Below are positions 47,571-57,805 of a DNA stretch of 64,000 nucleotides, one piece after another. The notes beneath the pieces were generated by a model, which searched no databases, had not been told where the DNA came from, and worked only from the letters and a program-made list of their open reading frames with translations. The position numbers and the translations under genes were made by a program. The DNA comes from Rossellomorea aquimaris TF-12 (lineage in GTDB: Bacteria; Bacillota; Bacilli; Bacillales; Bacillaceae_B): contig NZ_LQXM01000027.1 in assembly GCF_001648555.1 (NCBI RefSeq), positions 62,001 to 126,000 of the forward strand. Direction: 5' to 3'. Within the stretch, counting starts at the first letter, position 1, and every line of letters starts with the position of its first letter.

Positions 47571-48005
47571 CTCTACTTTCTCAACGAATTCTAATCGTCT
47601 TAGTTTAGACAATAATTCTTCTAAACCTATTGTAAGATCCGTTACATTTAGTGATAATGTCACGTTTGCTCTTCCTTGTAATGGAATCGTTTGGTGAATC
47701 GTTAGAATATTACATCCATGATTAGCAGCTTCACTTAATAGATGTGACAAAGTCCCTGAACGATCTTCTAAATGAAAGAAAAGAGTAATGATTCTTTCTT
47801 TTACAACAGTATGAAAGGGAAAGACTGTATCACGATATTTGTAGAAGGCACTTCGACTTAAATCGACCTTGTGTACCGCCTCCCATACAGAGTCAGCTTT
47901 TCCTCTTTCAATCAATTCTTTTGCATCTAGGGTCTTTTTCATAGCTTCAGGTAATACGTCTTCTCGTACTAAATAAAATTTACCTTCTTGAAATTTTTTC
48001 TTCAA
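47550..48005 (-). CDS. pheB: ACT domain-containing protein PheB
   Basis: 151-residue protein with an N-terminal helical part ([40 protein letters not shown]) and a C-terminal ACT domain ([20 protein letters not shown] and the following strand-helix units), which suggests amino-acid binding. It is named PheB from its position before pheA in Bacillus; no dehydratase or mutase activity is apparent. TTG start after GGAGG. It is 27 bp downstream of obg, in one operon with obg and spo0B. Confidence 0.88.
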   Translation of the reverse strand: MKKKFQEGKFYLVREDVLPEAMKKTLDAKELIERGKADSVWEAVHKVDLSRSAFYKYRDTVFPFHTVVKERIITLFFHLEDRSGTLSHLLSEAANHGCNILTIHQTIPLQGRANVTLSLNVTDLTIGLEELLSKLRRLEFVEKVEVLGSGA

Positions 48006-48032
48006 ACGACTAATCCTCCAATACGACTATGA

Positions 48033-49355
<1,323 letters not shown>

Positions 49356-49380
49356 TTAAGTAGTGAGCAACTTTACACGG

Positions 49381-49914
49381 TTAATCGACAATTACGTGGA
49401 TAACAAGAACTTCTTCGTCTAGTTGTTCTATTTCTATATTTTGCCCATTCATTTTTTGATCTTCAAGCCACTCTTCCACTTCTCTTTTATTCTTTAGTAT
49501 ACCAGTGAAATCAAATATAAAACGGGATTGTTCGTCCGATACATTAATTATTAACGAAAGCTGATTTTCTACATTGTTCATTACATTGATTTCAAGAATA
49601 TCAAGAAAAGTCTTGCTCCAATTTAACAACATTTGATCATCTAGAGAATGGGAAGACTCGAATTGAAGAACTTCAAACTCCAATTTAATCAAACGTCTGG
49701 ACCAATTATATGTTAAAACCCACTCTGCAAATAATGGAAGCTTTAAGTTCGATAATTTTGATTCATTTTGAGCCACAAGAACCATTTCTTCTATAACCTT
49801 TTTCGCTCAATCTAAACGATTTAAGTCCAAGTTCCCTTTTATTAACTGAAGATCATTCATCCAGTCGTGACGAGCATGTCTAAGTGCCTCGACTACACCC
49901 CAATTTTCCCTCAT
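49381..49914 (-). pseudogene. spo0B: spo0B, sporulation phosphotransferase, with an in-frame TGA stop at codon 36
   Basis: Spo0B carries phosphate from Spo0F to Spo0A in the sporulation phosphorelay. From ATG 49914 (AGGAG upstream) the frame reads MRENWGVVEALRHARHDWMN and on to KGNLDLNRLD, then TGA (49807-49809), then AKKVIEEMVLVAQNESKLSN and 134 more matching codons to 49381. The active histidine is His16 (His30 in B. subtilis, in RHDWM). B. subtilis reads KYDRVFEMIEEMV here, so the stop replaces arginine, as a CGA to TGA change would do. All else is in frame and about the normal length (177 codons). It could be a real null mutation, a UGA read-through site or a base-call error. An ATG at 49785 might restart translation but would lack the histidine. 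Confidence 0.85.
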
Positions 49915-50073
49915 AGTTTAACTCCTATACTTTAATTGCTTATTTGTAAGTATATCAAAAATGAGTCTTCTGCGTATATCGTTTCTGTAAAACTCATTAC
50001 GATAAAAGGGAAAAATCCTTCATATTTTACTGGAAATTCGTAACATATCTCTATTTTTGTTATGACAAAAAAT

Positions 50074-50106
50074 AAAACTCTAACCGAAAGTCGGTTAGAG
50101 TTTTCG
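50074..50106 (-). terminator. terminator after rpmA
   Basis: Minus-strand AAAACTCTAACCGA pairs perfectly with TCGGTTAGAGTTTT around three bases, followed by ATTTTTTG. It separates rplU-prp-rpmA from spo0B-obg-pheB; the spo0B promoter must lie in 49915-50073. Confidence 0.9.
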
Positions 50107-50120
50107 TTAAAGATATGCGA

Positions 50121-50760
<640 letters not shown>

Positions 50761-50772
50761 TTAAATCACGCC

Positions 50773-51081
50773 TTACGCGTTGATTTTGTCAATGACAACT
50801 TTAGTGTAAGGTTGACGGTGACCTTGCTTACGACGGTAGTTCTTTTTAGGCTTGTACTTGAATACTACAAGCTTTTTCGCGCGGCCTTGCTTTTCAACTT
50901 TCGCTGTTACAGTAGCTCCTCCAACTAATGGACTTCCTACTTTCACATCGTCGCCACCAACGAATAGAACTTTGTCAAATGTTACCGTATCGCCTTCTCC
51001 AGCGTTTAGCTTTTCGATGTAGATTTCTTGACCAGCTTCTACACGGATTTGCTTACCACCTGTTTCGATAATTGCGTACAT
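50773..51081 (-). CDS. rplU: 50S ribosomal protein L21
   Basis: 102-residue ribosomal protein starting [20 protein letters not shown] and ending with [20 protein letters not shown], the conserved 23S rRNA-binding tail. It is the first gene of rplU-prp-rpmA, 12 bp ahead of prp. AAGGAGG precedes the ATG. Expression is probably autoregulated through the leader upstream. Confidence 0.98.
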   Translation of the reverse strand: MYAIIETGGKQIRVEAGQEIYIEKLNAGEGDTVTFDKVLFVGGDDVKVGSPLVGGATVTAKVEKQGRAKKLVVFKYKPKKNYRRKQGHRQPYTKVVIDKINA

Positions 51082-51094
51082 AATCGCACCTCCT

Positions 51095-51185
51095 TATAAA
51101 CTCAGACTCGCCAATGACAGGTGTTGGAATGCTCCACACTTTTCTACCTGTAATGAGCGGTTGTAGCACGGGTGCTACAATCAAT
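51095..51185 (-). promoter_or_regulatory. L21 leader (autoregulatory mRNA structure of rplU)
   Basis: The minus-strand leader contains a hairpin TGTAGCAC-CC-GTGCTACA (51162-51179), then ACAGGT (51146-51151) and ACCTGT (51117-51122) closing a structured segment AGAAAAGTGTGGAGCATTCC. This corresponds to the Rfam L21-leader seen before rplU in Bacillus. Probable ligand: L21 or L27. Confidence 0.75.
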
Positions 51186-51194
51186 AACATTAGA

Positions 51195-51224
51195 ATCCTA
51201 TCATATAATTAGAGAAAATGTCAA
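51195..51224 (-). promoter_or_regulatory. sigma-A promoter of rplU-prp-rpmA
   Basis: Minus-strand TTGACA (51219-51224), 18-base spacer, TAGGAT (51195-51200), just after the rng stop codon and just ahead of the L21 leader. Confidence 0.65.
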
Positions 51225-51239
51225 TCTAATTCCTGAAAA

Positions 51240-52751
51240 TCATTCAATCTTTCTTATTTTATAATATGGATGTGGATGATTTTCTTCATGCAGGGTGATT
51301 TGTTTATGTAGGATTTTCTCTAGCTTCTTTAAATGTTGAGACTGTTCTCCTGCAAATATCTGCAACACGTCTTTAGTTCCATCAATGACAACTTGAGATG
51401 CATCTACTCCCTCTAACTCCCAAAGATCTCTTTCTAATTGAAAAGCCTTACTTTCTGCACTTACCACTCTTCCAGAACCATTACAGGTTGTACAAGGCTG
51501 GGTCAAATAAGTAGTTAACGGCAGGCGTGTTCTCTTTCGGGTAAGTTCAAGAATGCCAAGAGCTGTAAATCCCAGGATAGAAGTTCGTTGGCGATCTTCG
51601 ACTAATGCATCGCTAAGAGCATTGATGACTTCTATTCTGTGAGCTTCTTTTTTCATATCAATGAAATCAATCATAATGATTCCGCTTAAGTTACGAAGAG
51701 TTAGCTGTTTCGCCATTTCCTTTGCTGCCAGAATATTCGTTTGTAATATCGTTTGCTCTACATCATTTTTCCCTGTGAATTTACCTGAATTGACATCTAC
51801 AACGGTCATGGCTTCCGTGGATTCAATGACTAAAAATGCTCCTTTATCCAGCCAAACTACTTTTTTCATAACATTTTCCCATACAGCAGAAACCTCATAA
51901 TGATGAAAAATATTTTCATTCCCTTGATAGAGGTGGAAATTCCAATGATCCTTCGTCAATTTCCCCACCATTTCTTCAAGGTGCTGAAGTGTACTTTGGT
52001 GGTCTACATACACTCTCCCACCCTCACCTTTTTTTAAGTGATCAAGAAGCTCTTCATAGAATGTTTGTTCTTCAGATAAAAGCGCAGGTGGCTTCAGTCG
52101 ATTACTCAACCGTTGTAACCCTTCATATAAATTTCTTAATGCGTTCAGTTCTTCGAATAAAACATCTCTATTAACAGAGGCTGCATTGGTTCGAATGACC
52201 AGCCCCTCTTTAGATTCCTTCCACTCATGCCCTAAACCTCTAAGAACCTTCCTAATATCTTCATCAATCTTTTTAGAAACGGCAACATAATGCCCCAGAG
52301 GCATATAAACCAGATGTTCACCCCTAAACTCAATCACAGCAGATAACCGGGGGCCCTTTGTTCCAATGGCATCTTTAACGACTTGAACCATTATTTTTTG
52401 CCCTTCATGAACACATTTGCCAATCGGTATGCTTATGGATCCTGAATGATAGGCCTCGACATTTTGAGGGAAATCTTTTTCATGTAAAAATCCATTTTTT
52501 ATATGACCTATATCCACAAAGGCTGCTCCAAGGCCACTTTGCACCTTTACGACCTTTCCCCAATAAATATTACCTGTTAAAGAATCATCCTGAGGCTGAT
52601 ATGTATATAAGCCAGTGGTTTCCCCATTCGTACGGAGGAGCCACCGTTTTTCTCTTCCTTTTGCACTAACGAAAATTTCTTCCAATGAGGACCCTCTTTT
52701 CCACACCTTCATTTTTCTACCATAGAAAAAAGGATTGACCTTTACAGTCAA
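51240..52751 (-). CDS. rng: ribonuclease E/G family protein (Rng-like)
   Basis: 503-residue endoribonuclease of the RNase E/G family. It has an S1 domain near the N-terminus (GNIYWGKVVKVQSGLGAAFV), the RNase-H-like core, catalytic aspartates in TVVDVNSGKFTG and IIMIDFIDM, and the zinc-link CTTC in QPCTTCNGSGRV. B. subtilis 168 lacks this enzyme and uses RNase Y and J; several other Bacillaceae keep it beside rplU. TTG start with GAGG upstream. It lies between spoIVFB and rplU on the same strand. Confidence 0.93.
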   Translation of the reverse strand: MTVKVNPFFYGRKMKVWKRGSSLEEIFVSAKGREKRWLLRTNGETTGLYTYQPQDDSLTGNIYWGKVVKVQSGLGAAFVDIGHIKNGFLHEKDFPQNVEAYHSGSISIPIGKCVHEGQKIMVQVVKDAIGTKGPRLSAVIEFRGEHLVYMPLGHYVAVSKKIDEDIRKVLRGLGHEWKESKEGLVIRTNAASVNRDVLFEELNALRNLYEGLQRLSNRLKPPALLSEEQTFYEELLDHLKKGEGGRVYVDHQSTLQHLEEMVGKLTKDHWNFHLYQGNENIFHHYEVSAVWENVMKKVVWLDKGAFLVIESTEAMTVVDVNSGKFTGKNDVEQTILQTNILAAKEMAKQLTLRNLSGIIMIDFIDMKKEAHRIEVINALSDALVEDRQRTSILGFTALGILELTRKRTRLPLTTYLTQPCTTCNGSGRVVSAESKAFQLERDLWELEGVDASQVVIDGTKDVLQIFAGEQSQHLKKLEKILHKQITLHEENHPHPYYKIRKIE

Positions 52752-52802
52752 ACCCTTTTCCTCATTTTCATATCTTCACTTTAAACAGTCCAGCCCTTTT
52801 CG

Positions 52803-53669
52803 TCAATAAAGGTAGAGAAGTTCCTTTGTTTTCGCTGTAGTCTTCTTTTCTACAAAAAACGCATGTAATAATTCGTTTTCATCTAATTTGCCTACTTCCA
52901 AACCTTTTTCCCATACAACAAGGGGATGCTTAACTCCGCGCTGAAATCGCTCCACGACTTGCAAAATAGAATCCTCCCCTTGAATAGGAAGGGGTTTTAG
53001 CTGAACAAACTGATGACTCTTTCCATAATATCGTTCTAACAAAAATTTGATAAAGGTATAACGCCGCTGCTTCCAATCTGTATAGAGGGAAAAATACAGA
53101 AACGAAGCAACAATCCAAAGGTTCAGATGTAAGGGCGCTGTGAGAAACACAAGAAAATGAAGAAGGATTAAAGTTACAAACGAAAAAAGCAAGGTATATT
53201 CATAAGCCTTTAAGTAATTGAATTTTAAAGCAAACAGTAAAGATAAAAATTTTCCACCATCCAGTGGCCAAATAGGCAAAAGATTAAACAGAAAAACCAT
53301 CAGATTCAAGTGAAGAAAAAGAAAGAATACATCTCCTTCAAGGATGGTTAATTGAAAAAGTATCCAACCACCTAGTACCAGCCACACATGTTGAAATGGA
53401 CCAGCTGCGATGACCAAGAACTCTTCCTTTAAAGAACGGTTACCGTGCTCATCCATCTCTGCTACTCCACCAAAGGGTAAAAGAGCAATACGTTTTACTC
53501 TCCATGAAAAACTCTGCGCCATCATCCCATGACCCATCTCGTGCACTGTTATAATAACAAGTAGTAAGATCAATTCAAGGAAGTGGGCTGTCAGTATAGC
53601 AATGCCAATAACAAGCCATAGAAGGGGATGAATATAAAATTTCTTTGCTAAAGAAATGAGATTAGTCAA
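52803..53669 (-). CDS. spoIVFB: SpoIVFB, site-2 protease for pro-sigma-K
   Basis: Intramembrane metalloprotease that activates pro-sigma-K in the mother cell. The 288-residue product has HEMGH at residues 43-47 (zinc His43, His47; catalytic Glu44) and NLLPIWPLDGGK with Asp137, the same numbering as in B. subtilis. Six hydrophobic segments are followed by a C-terminal CBS-like domain (ILQVVERFQRGVKHPLVVWE). It overlaps spoIVFA by eight bases. Confidence 0.96.
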   Translation of the reverse strand: MTNLISLAKKFYIHPLLWLVIGIAILTAHFLELILLLVIITVHEMGHGMMAQSFSWRVKRIALLPFGGVAEMDEHGNRSLKEEFLVIAAGPFQHVWLVLGGWILFQLTILEGDVFFLFLHLNLMVFLFNLLPIWPLDGGKFLSLLFALKFNYLKAYEYTLLFSFVTLILLHFLVFLTAPLHLNLWIVASFLYFSLYTDWKQRRYTFIKFLLERYYGKSHQFVQLKPLPIQGEDSILQVVERFQRGVKHPLVVWEKGLEVGKLDENELLHAFFVEKKTTAKTKELLYLY

Positions 53670-54441
53670 ATGATATCACCTGTATTGGGTCAATAAAGTT
53701 ATCACCCATTTTAATGGCAAAATAAAATTCACCTGAAACATCATTCTCACTACTCGTGGATACGGTTCCGACAGGTAATCCTTTTTCTACATATTCATAT
53801 TGATTTACTTCGATGGAATCAAGATGACCGTACCAGGATTCAGACTGATCCTTATGTTGAATAACAACAGTATTTCCGAGCTCTTCTTTTTTTCCAGCAA
53901 AGATAATTAATCCCCCTTTCATGGCGGACACTTCTTCCCCAAATCGAGTTTGAAGCATGATCCCTTGTCCGTTTGTCTTAAAGTTCTCGACTACTTTTCC
54001 TGATACAGGCTGTGCATACTCTGTATTGGATGGTGATGGTTCTTCTGTTTTTGTTGAAGGTAACAAAGCTAAAGGCTTTCCGAATTGATCTTCATACCAG
54101 GAGGAAATAGCAGCGAATTGAAATTCCGTATCCATTGTTTTTTGCACTACTATTTTTGCATCATTAAAAACTGGAGAAGGACTTTTAAACATTATGGCTG
54201 TCACTAATACCATTATGCCTGCTCCTAAAATCTTTAGAATAAACGTTTCTTTCTTAAATAATGGGTGAATCCCTTCAGGTGGAGGACCTCCCTCAAAGCT
54301 TGAATAGCGTTCCGCTCCATAGCGCTCTTCATCACTAGGAAGAAAATAGGGAGTTGAGGTATTTCCACGTTGAGAGTTCATGTTACTCATATTTTTCCTT
54401 TTGGCTATCCGTTTTCTTATTTCATCCGCTCGATTCCCCAT
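53662..54441 (-). CDS. spoIVFA: SpoIVFA, regulator of SpoIVFB
   Basis: Membrane scaffold that holds and inhibits SpoIVFB until the forespore signal arrives. The 259-residue product has a cytoplasmic N-terminus, one transmembrane helix (LKILGAGIMVLVTAIMF, near residue 78) and a C-terminal LytM/M23-like domain (FAGKKEELGNTVVIQHKDQS, WYGHLDSIEVNQYEYVEKG). The M23 zinc ligands are missing (YGHLDS instead of an HxH), so the domain is not catalytic, as known for SpoIVFA. First gene of the spoIVF operon, with a sigma-E promoter upstream. Confidence 0.94.
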   Translation of the reverse strand: MGNRADEIRKRIAKRKNMSNMNSQRGNTSTPYFLPSDEERYGAERYSSFEGGPPPEGIHPLFKKETFILKILGAGIMVLVTAIMFKSPSPVFNDAKIVVQKTMDTEFQFAAISSWYEDQFGKPLALLPSTKTEEPSPSNTEYAQPVSGKVVENFKTNGQGIMLQTRFGEEVSAMKGGLIIFAGKKEELGNTVVIQHKDQSESWYGHLDSIEVNQYEYVEKGLPVGTVSTSSENDVSGEFYFAIKMGDNFIDPIQVISFD

Positions 54442-54569
54442 TCACATCATTCCTTTTTATTAAGGTATTGTCTTCATTCCTTTGATTAGCTACACGCATT
54501 CATTTTGTTGGAATTCGAGAGCCATTGTCCTTTTTCCACACTTCTTTCATTACAAAGAGGATTTGCTAC

Positions 54570-54598
54570 AATGTATGACTTGTCCGAGAGAAATATTC
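54570..54598 (-). promoter_or_regulatory. sigma-E promoter of spoIVFAB
   Basis: Minus-strand GAATATT (54592-54598), exactly 14 bases, CATACATT (54570-54577): a near-perfect match to the sigma-E pattern. It lies about 130 bases ahead of spoIVFA, just after the minD terminator. The mother-cell spoIVF operon is sigma-E dependent in B. subtilis. Confidence 0.8.
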
Positions 54599-54608
54599 AT
54601 AAAGACAA

Positions 54609-54653
54609 CAAAAAAAGGCCTGGCTGGATGCACATTTGCACCTAACCAGGCCG
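54609..54653 (-). terminator. terminator after minD
   Basis: Minus-strand GGCCTGGTTAGGTGC pairs with GCATCCAGCCAGGCC (one mismatch) and is followed by TTTTTTTG. It ends the mre-min operon. Confidence 0.88.
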
Positions 54654-54664
54654 TCGTTCATTAT

Positions 54665-55468
54665 TTATGCTTTGACACCGAATAGCTTTTTAATTTTCGT
54701 AAATACTCCCGATTTTTCATCTTCAAGAGATTGCAATGGTACAGATTCTCCAAGAATCCTTCTGGCAATGTTTCGATAAGAAATAGATGCTTTACTTGTG
54801 GAATCCAGAGCAATTGGCTCTCCTTTATTGGATGATTTAATGACGTTTTCATCATCAGCAACAATTCCAAGTAAGTCAATGGAAAGATGAGTGGTAATCT
54901 CATCTACGTCAAGCATTTCCCCATTTTTCATCATATGATTACGAATTCGATTAATGACTAGTTTTGGAGGTTCGATATCTTCTTTTTCTAGTAATCCAAT
55001 AATTCGATCAGCATCACGGACAGCTGAAATTTCCGGGGTAGTTACAACAATTGCCCGGTCAGCCCCTGCAACTGCATTCTTATACCCTTGCTCAATTCCA
55101 GCAGGACAATCAATAATAATATAATCATAGTCTTGCTTTAAATCCAGTACCAGCTTTTTCATTTGTTCTGGCTGAACAGCTGATTTATCACTTGTTTGAG
55201 CGGCAGGCAATAGGAATAATTTCTCTTCAAAGCGTTTGTCTTTCACTAGAGCCTGATGAACTTTACAGCGTCCCTCTACTACATCTACTAAGTCGTAAAT
55301 GATTCTGTTTTCTAATCCCATGACAACATCTAGGTTTCGAAGACCTATATCCGTGTCAATTAAACAAACTTTTTTCCCTTGTAGAGCTAATGCTGTACCA
55401 ACATTGGCAGATGTAGTCGTCTTACCTACTCCACCTTTACCTGAAGTAACAACTATGGCTTCACCCAC
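54665..55468 (-). CDS. minD: septum site-determining ATPase MinD
   Basis: Membrane-associated ATPase that recruits MinC to prevent polar division. The 267-residue product has the deviant Walker A VTSGKGGVGKTTTSANVG (residues 6-23), DTDIGLRNLDVVMG and IIDCPAGIEQGYKNA, and ends in an amphipathic membrane-targeting helix (VFTKIKKLFGVKA). The stop of minC is one base from its start; both follow mreBCD as in B. subtilis. Confidence 0.97.
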   Translation of the reverse strand: MGEAIVVTSGKGGVGKTTTSANVGTALALQGKKVCLIDTDIGLRNLDVVMGLENRIIYDLVDVVEGRCKVHQALVKDKRFEEKLFLLPAAQTSDKSAVQPEQMKKLVLDLKQDYDYIIIDCPAGIEQGYKNAVAGADRAIVVTTPEISAVRDADRIIGLLEKEDIEPPKLVINRIRNHMMKNGEMLDVDEITTHLSIDLLGIVADDENVIKSSNKGEPIALDSTSKASISYRNIARRILGESVPLQSLEDEKSGVFTKIKKLFGVKA

Positions 55469-55469
55469 A

Positions 55470-56150
55470 TTAGCTTCCTCCTTTAAGACTAGTAATATTT
55501 GGTCTAAGATGTTTTAATACTTGTAATCGATCGACGACAATTTGATCTTCATCATCAACATATGCACATTCCATTTGGTGCTCGTCCACATCGTCTACCC
55601 GGTCAGGTGCACGATTTAAGCAGCTTGCAATACGTAGCTGAGAGGGAGTCATCTTTGAAGCAACAACAACGGCTTCTCTGTTCCCAGAATGCCCTGCATG
55701 AGCGATTCCTTTCAAGGAACCTAATATGTAAATATTTCCTCCTGCTAGAACTCTTCCACCTGGATTAACATCCCCTACTATCAGAATATCACCAGTAACT
55801 TCTACAACTTGCCCTGAACGAACAACCCCTGTGAGGGTTTCTATATTTCTTTCATTTATTAATGTCTCTGCTTCATTTTTTGTCATTACGTTACTTCGAA
55901 CTTCATTTACTACTAAATTACGCTTTTGTCGAACGATTTCTTTTAACTCCTCCACCTGATGATCTGTTAAGTATCGATTACCAGTTTGAATGTTGACGGT
56001 TAAAAGTGGTGTCCCTTCTGTTTTACGAGAATGGGCAGAAAGCTTATCATCTAACTCTTTTTTTAAATCTGCAAAAGAACATTGATCATTTAGATGAAGA
56101 GTAAGTCCATCCTTTGTTCCTTTTATCATTACATTGGCTTTTTTATTCAT
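55470..56150 (-). CDS. minC: septum site-determining protein MinC
   Basis: Inhibitor of FtsZ assembly activated by MinD. The 226-residue product has an N-terminal FtsZ-binding domain (VMIKGTKDGLTLHLNDQCSF) and a C-terminal beta-helix with the glycine-rich signature IVGDVNPGGRVLAGGNIYIL and GSLKGIAHAG. ATG at 56150 gives a start like B. subtilis MinC; a GTG five codons earlier overlaps the only Shine-Dalgarno-like sequence, so the start is moderately certain. Confidence 0.95.
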   Translation of the reverse strand: MNKKANVMIKGTKDGLTLHLNDQCSFADLKKELDDKLSAHSRKTEGTPLLTVNIQTGNRYLTDHQVEELKEIVRQKRNLVVNEVRSNVMTKNEAETLINERNIETLTGVVRSGQVVEVTGDILIVGDVNPGGRVLAGGNIYILGSLKGIAHAGHSGNREAVVVASKMTPSQLRIASCLNRAPDRVDDVDEHQMECAYVDDEDQIVVDRLQVLKHLRPNITSLKGGS

Positions 56151-56229
56151 GGCGCAATTTTTCACCTCAGTCGTCTATAAATTCGACATATGGAATGTCA
56201 TTTCCTCTTTTAATGGAAAAAATCACAAA

Positions 56230-56751
56230 TTATTCTTCTAACCACTCTTTTTGTCTACGAAGAAGGAAATTTCTGATTGGAAATGACACCACGATATAGA
56301 AAATAACGTTTAATACCAATGTAGGCCACAAGCGCCAATCGACAAATTCCATAAACATCAAATCAGTTCTCTGTATAATCAAGTTAATTTCATACACCAG
56401 TAGCTCTAACACTGATACATTTACAATCGTAATCAATCCAAGAACAAATAGGTTATTATGCAGCACCTTAATCATTTGATGGGTGAGAAACACAACAAAC
56501 GGAAAGAATACTAAGTAAATTCCATTGATTTCAGTGTAATAGATATCAAAAAGAAATCCAAAAATAAATGCGTATACTAACGCAGTCCGATACTGAAAAT
56601 AGGCACAAATAAAAAACAAAAAAATGATGAGAAAATGAGGAACAATGATTCGATGATCAAAGTATTCTTCACCTGGAAAAAGATGAACAAACAGACTTTC
56701 ACTATAAAAGAAAAGTAAAGTCAATAAAGGAAGGAGGAGCCTGTTTATCAT
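56230..56751 (-). CDS. mreD: rod shape-determining protein MreD
   Basis: 173-residue integral membrane protein with about five hydrophobic segments (LLLPLLTLLFFYSESLFVHL, PHFLIIFLFFICAYFQYRTA, VYAFIFGFLFDIYYTEINGI and others). The GFLFDIYY segment is a family hallmark. Part of the elongasome with MreB and MreC. It overlaps mreC by four bases. Confidence 0.94.
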   Translation of the reverse strand: MINRLLLPLLTLLFFYSESLFVHLFPGEEYFDHRIIVPHFLIIFLFFICAYFQYRTALVYAFIFGFLFDIYYTEINGIYLVFFPFVVFLTHQMIKVLHNNLFVLGLITIVNVSVLELLVYEINLIIQRTDLMFMEFVDWRLWPTLVLNVIFYIVVSFPIRNFLLRRQKEWLEE

Positions 56752-57629
56752 TGCTCTTCCCCCTCTTTATCACTTTCTTCATCCGTTTTAACACCCTTCA
56801 GTTCACGCTCAACTACCATGACATGCTCTAAATGATAGAAATCAGCTGCTGGTTTAACATATGCTGTTTGAGTTAAGCCATATTGATCCGGCTTCACTTC
56901 ATTAACTTCTCCGATGACTAGACCTTTAGGGAATACTCCACCTAAACCAGAAGTGATAACTTTCGAGCCTTTTTCCACCTTCATATCATTTGGGATACGC
57001 TTAACTAAAATTTCCTTTTTATCTGTATCGTATCCTTCAATCCAACCGTTTATATCCTGCTTACTTTGGATGACAGTAGAAATACGATTTTTTGTATTAT
57101 TAGTAGAAATTAATTCAATTGTGGAAGAAAATTCATTTACACTTTTCACTTTACCAATTAATCCAGCAGAGGATATAACAGCCATATCAGACTTAATGCC
57201 ATTAACCTCTCCTTTATCAATGGTCAGAAGCTCTTGCCAACGATCTGGATTTCGTGCAATGACTGTCCCTTGAATCGTATTATAGCTTCTCAAATCTTCC
57301 TTTTTCTCAAGTATTCCTCGTAATTCACTATTATCTTGTTTAAGGTCTCTAACCTTTGTTTCAAGCTTTACAAGCTCATCTAATCGAGTTTTTAATTTTT
57401 CATTTTCTGTATATGTATTTTGAAGATCTTGAACATTATCAACAACTCCACTTACATAATTAACAGGCTTTGAAACCAATGATTGTCCGAATCCTACCAT
57501 ATCTTTGACAAACTGCTCTGGCCAGGTGATACTGTCACGTTCACGTAGGGAAAAACCAATTAATGCAACAAGCACGATGACACTTACGAGCAGAATAATC
57601 AAACGCTTATTAAGGAAGAATTGTGGCAT
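56748..57629 (-). CDS. mreC: rod shape-determining protein MreC
   Basis: Elongasome scaffold of 293 residues: one N-terminal transmembrane helix (LIILLVSVIVLVALIGFSL), a coiled coil (QNTYTENEKLKTRLDELVKL and following) and two extracellular beta domains (IQGTVIARNPDRWQELLTID, KGSKVITSGLGGVFPKGLVI). ATG at 57629 has GAGGTG six bases upstream. An acidic C-terminal tail (TDEESDKEGEEQ) ends the protein. Confidence 0.95.
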   Translation of the reverse strand: MPQFFLNKRLIILLVSVIVLVALIGFSLRERDSITWPEQFVKDMVGFGQSLVSKPVNYVSGVVDNVQDLQNTYTENEKLKTRLDELVKLETKVRDLKQDNSELRGILEKKEDLRSYNTIQGTVIARNPDRWQELLTIDKGEVNGIKSDMAVISSAGLIGKVKSVNEFSSTIELISTNNTKNRISTVIQSKQDINGWIEGYDTDKKEILVKRIPNDMKVEKGSKVITSGLGGVFPKGLVIGEVNEVKPDQYGLTQTAYVKPAADFYHLEHVMVVERELKGVKTDEESDKEGEEQ

Positions 57630-57726
57630 GCTGTACACCTCAACCTTTTCTAATTCTATACAATACTATATCAAATAACGATAAATATTGATATTATTCA
57701 ACATGTTATTCAGAAATTGTTTTAAA

Positions 57727-57793
57727 AAAGATGGGGCCGACCTTAAGGGTACTCTTAAAAATGAGTACACCTCATGGAACAGTCCCCTTAAAA
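57727..57793 (-). terminator. possible terminator or attenuator between mreB and mreC
   Basis: On the minus strand GGGGACTG...GTACTC faces GAGTAC...GGCCCC with several mismatches, followed by ATCTTTTTT. It may reduce transcription from mreB into mreCD-minCD. Confidence 0.5.
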
Positions 57794-57805
57794 TTCTATA
57801 TGATT

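Noticed and set aside
49381..49785. A stand-alone 134-residue gene downstream of obg's promoter region
   Set aside because: The upstream codons continue the same homology to Spo0B up to ATG 49914; it is the 3' part of an interrupted spo0B.
49786..49914. Frameshift as the cause of the spo0B interruption
   Set aside because: Both sides of the stop are in the same frame and align without insertion or deletion; a single substitution suffices.
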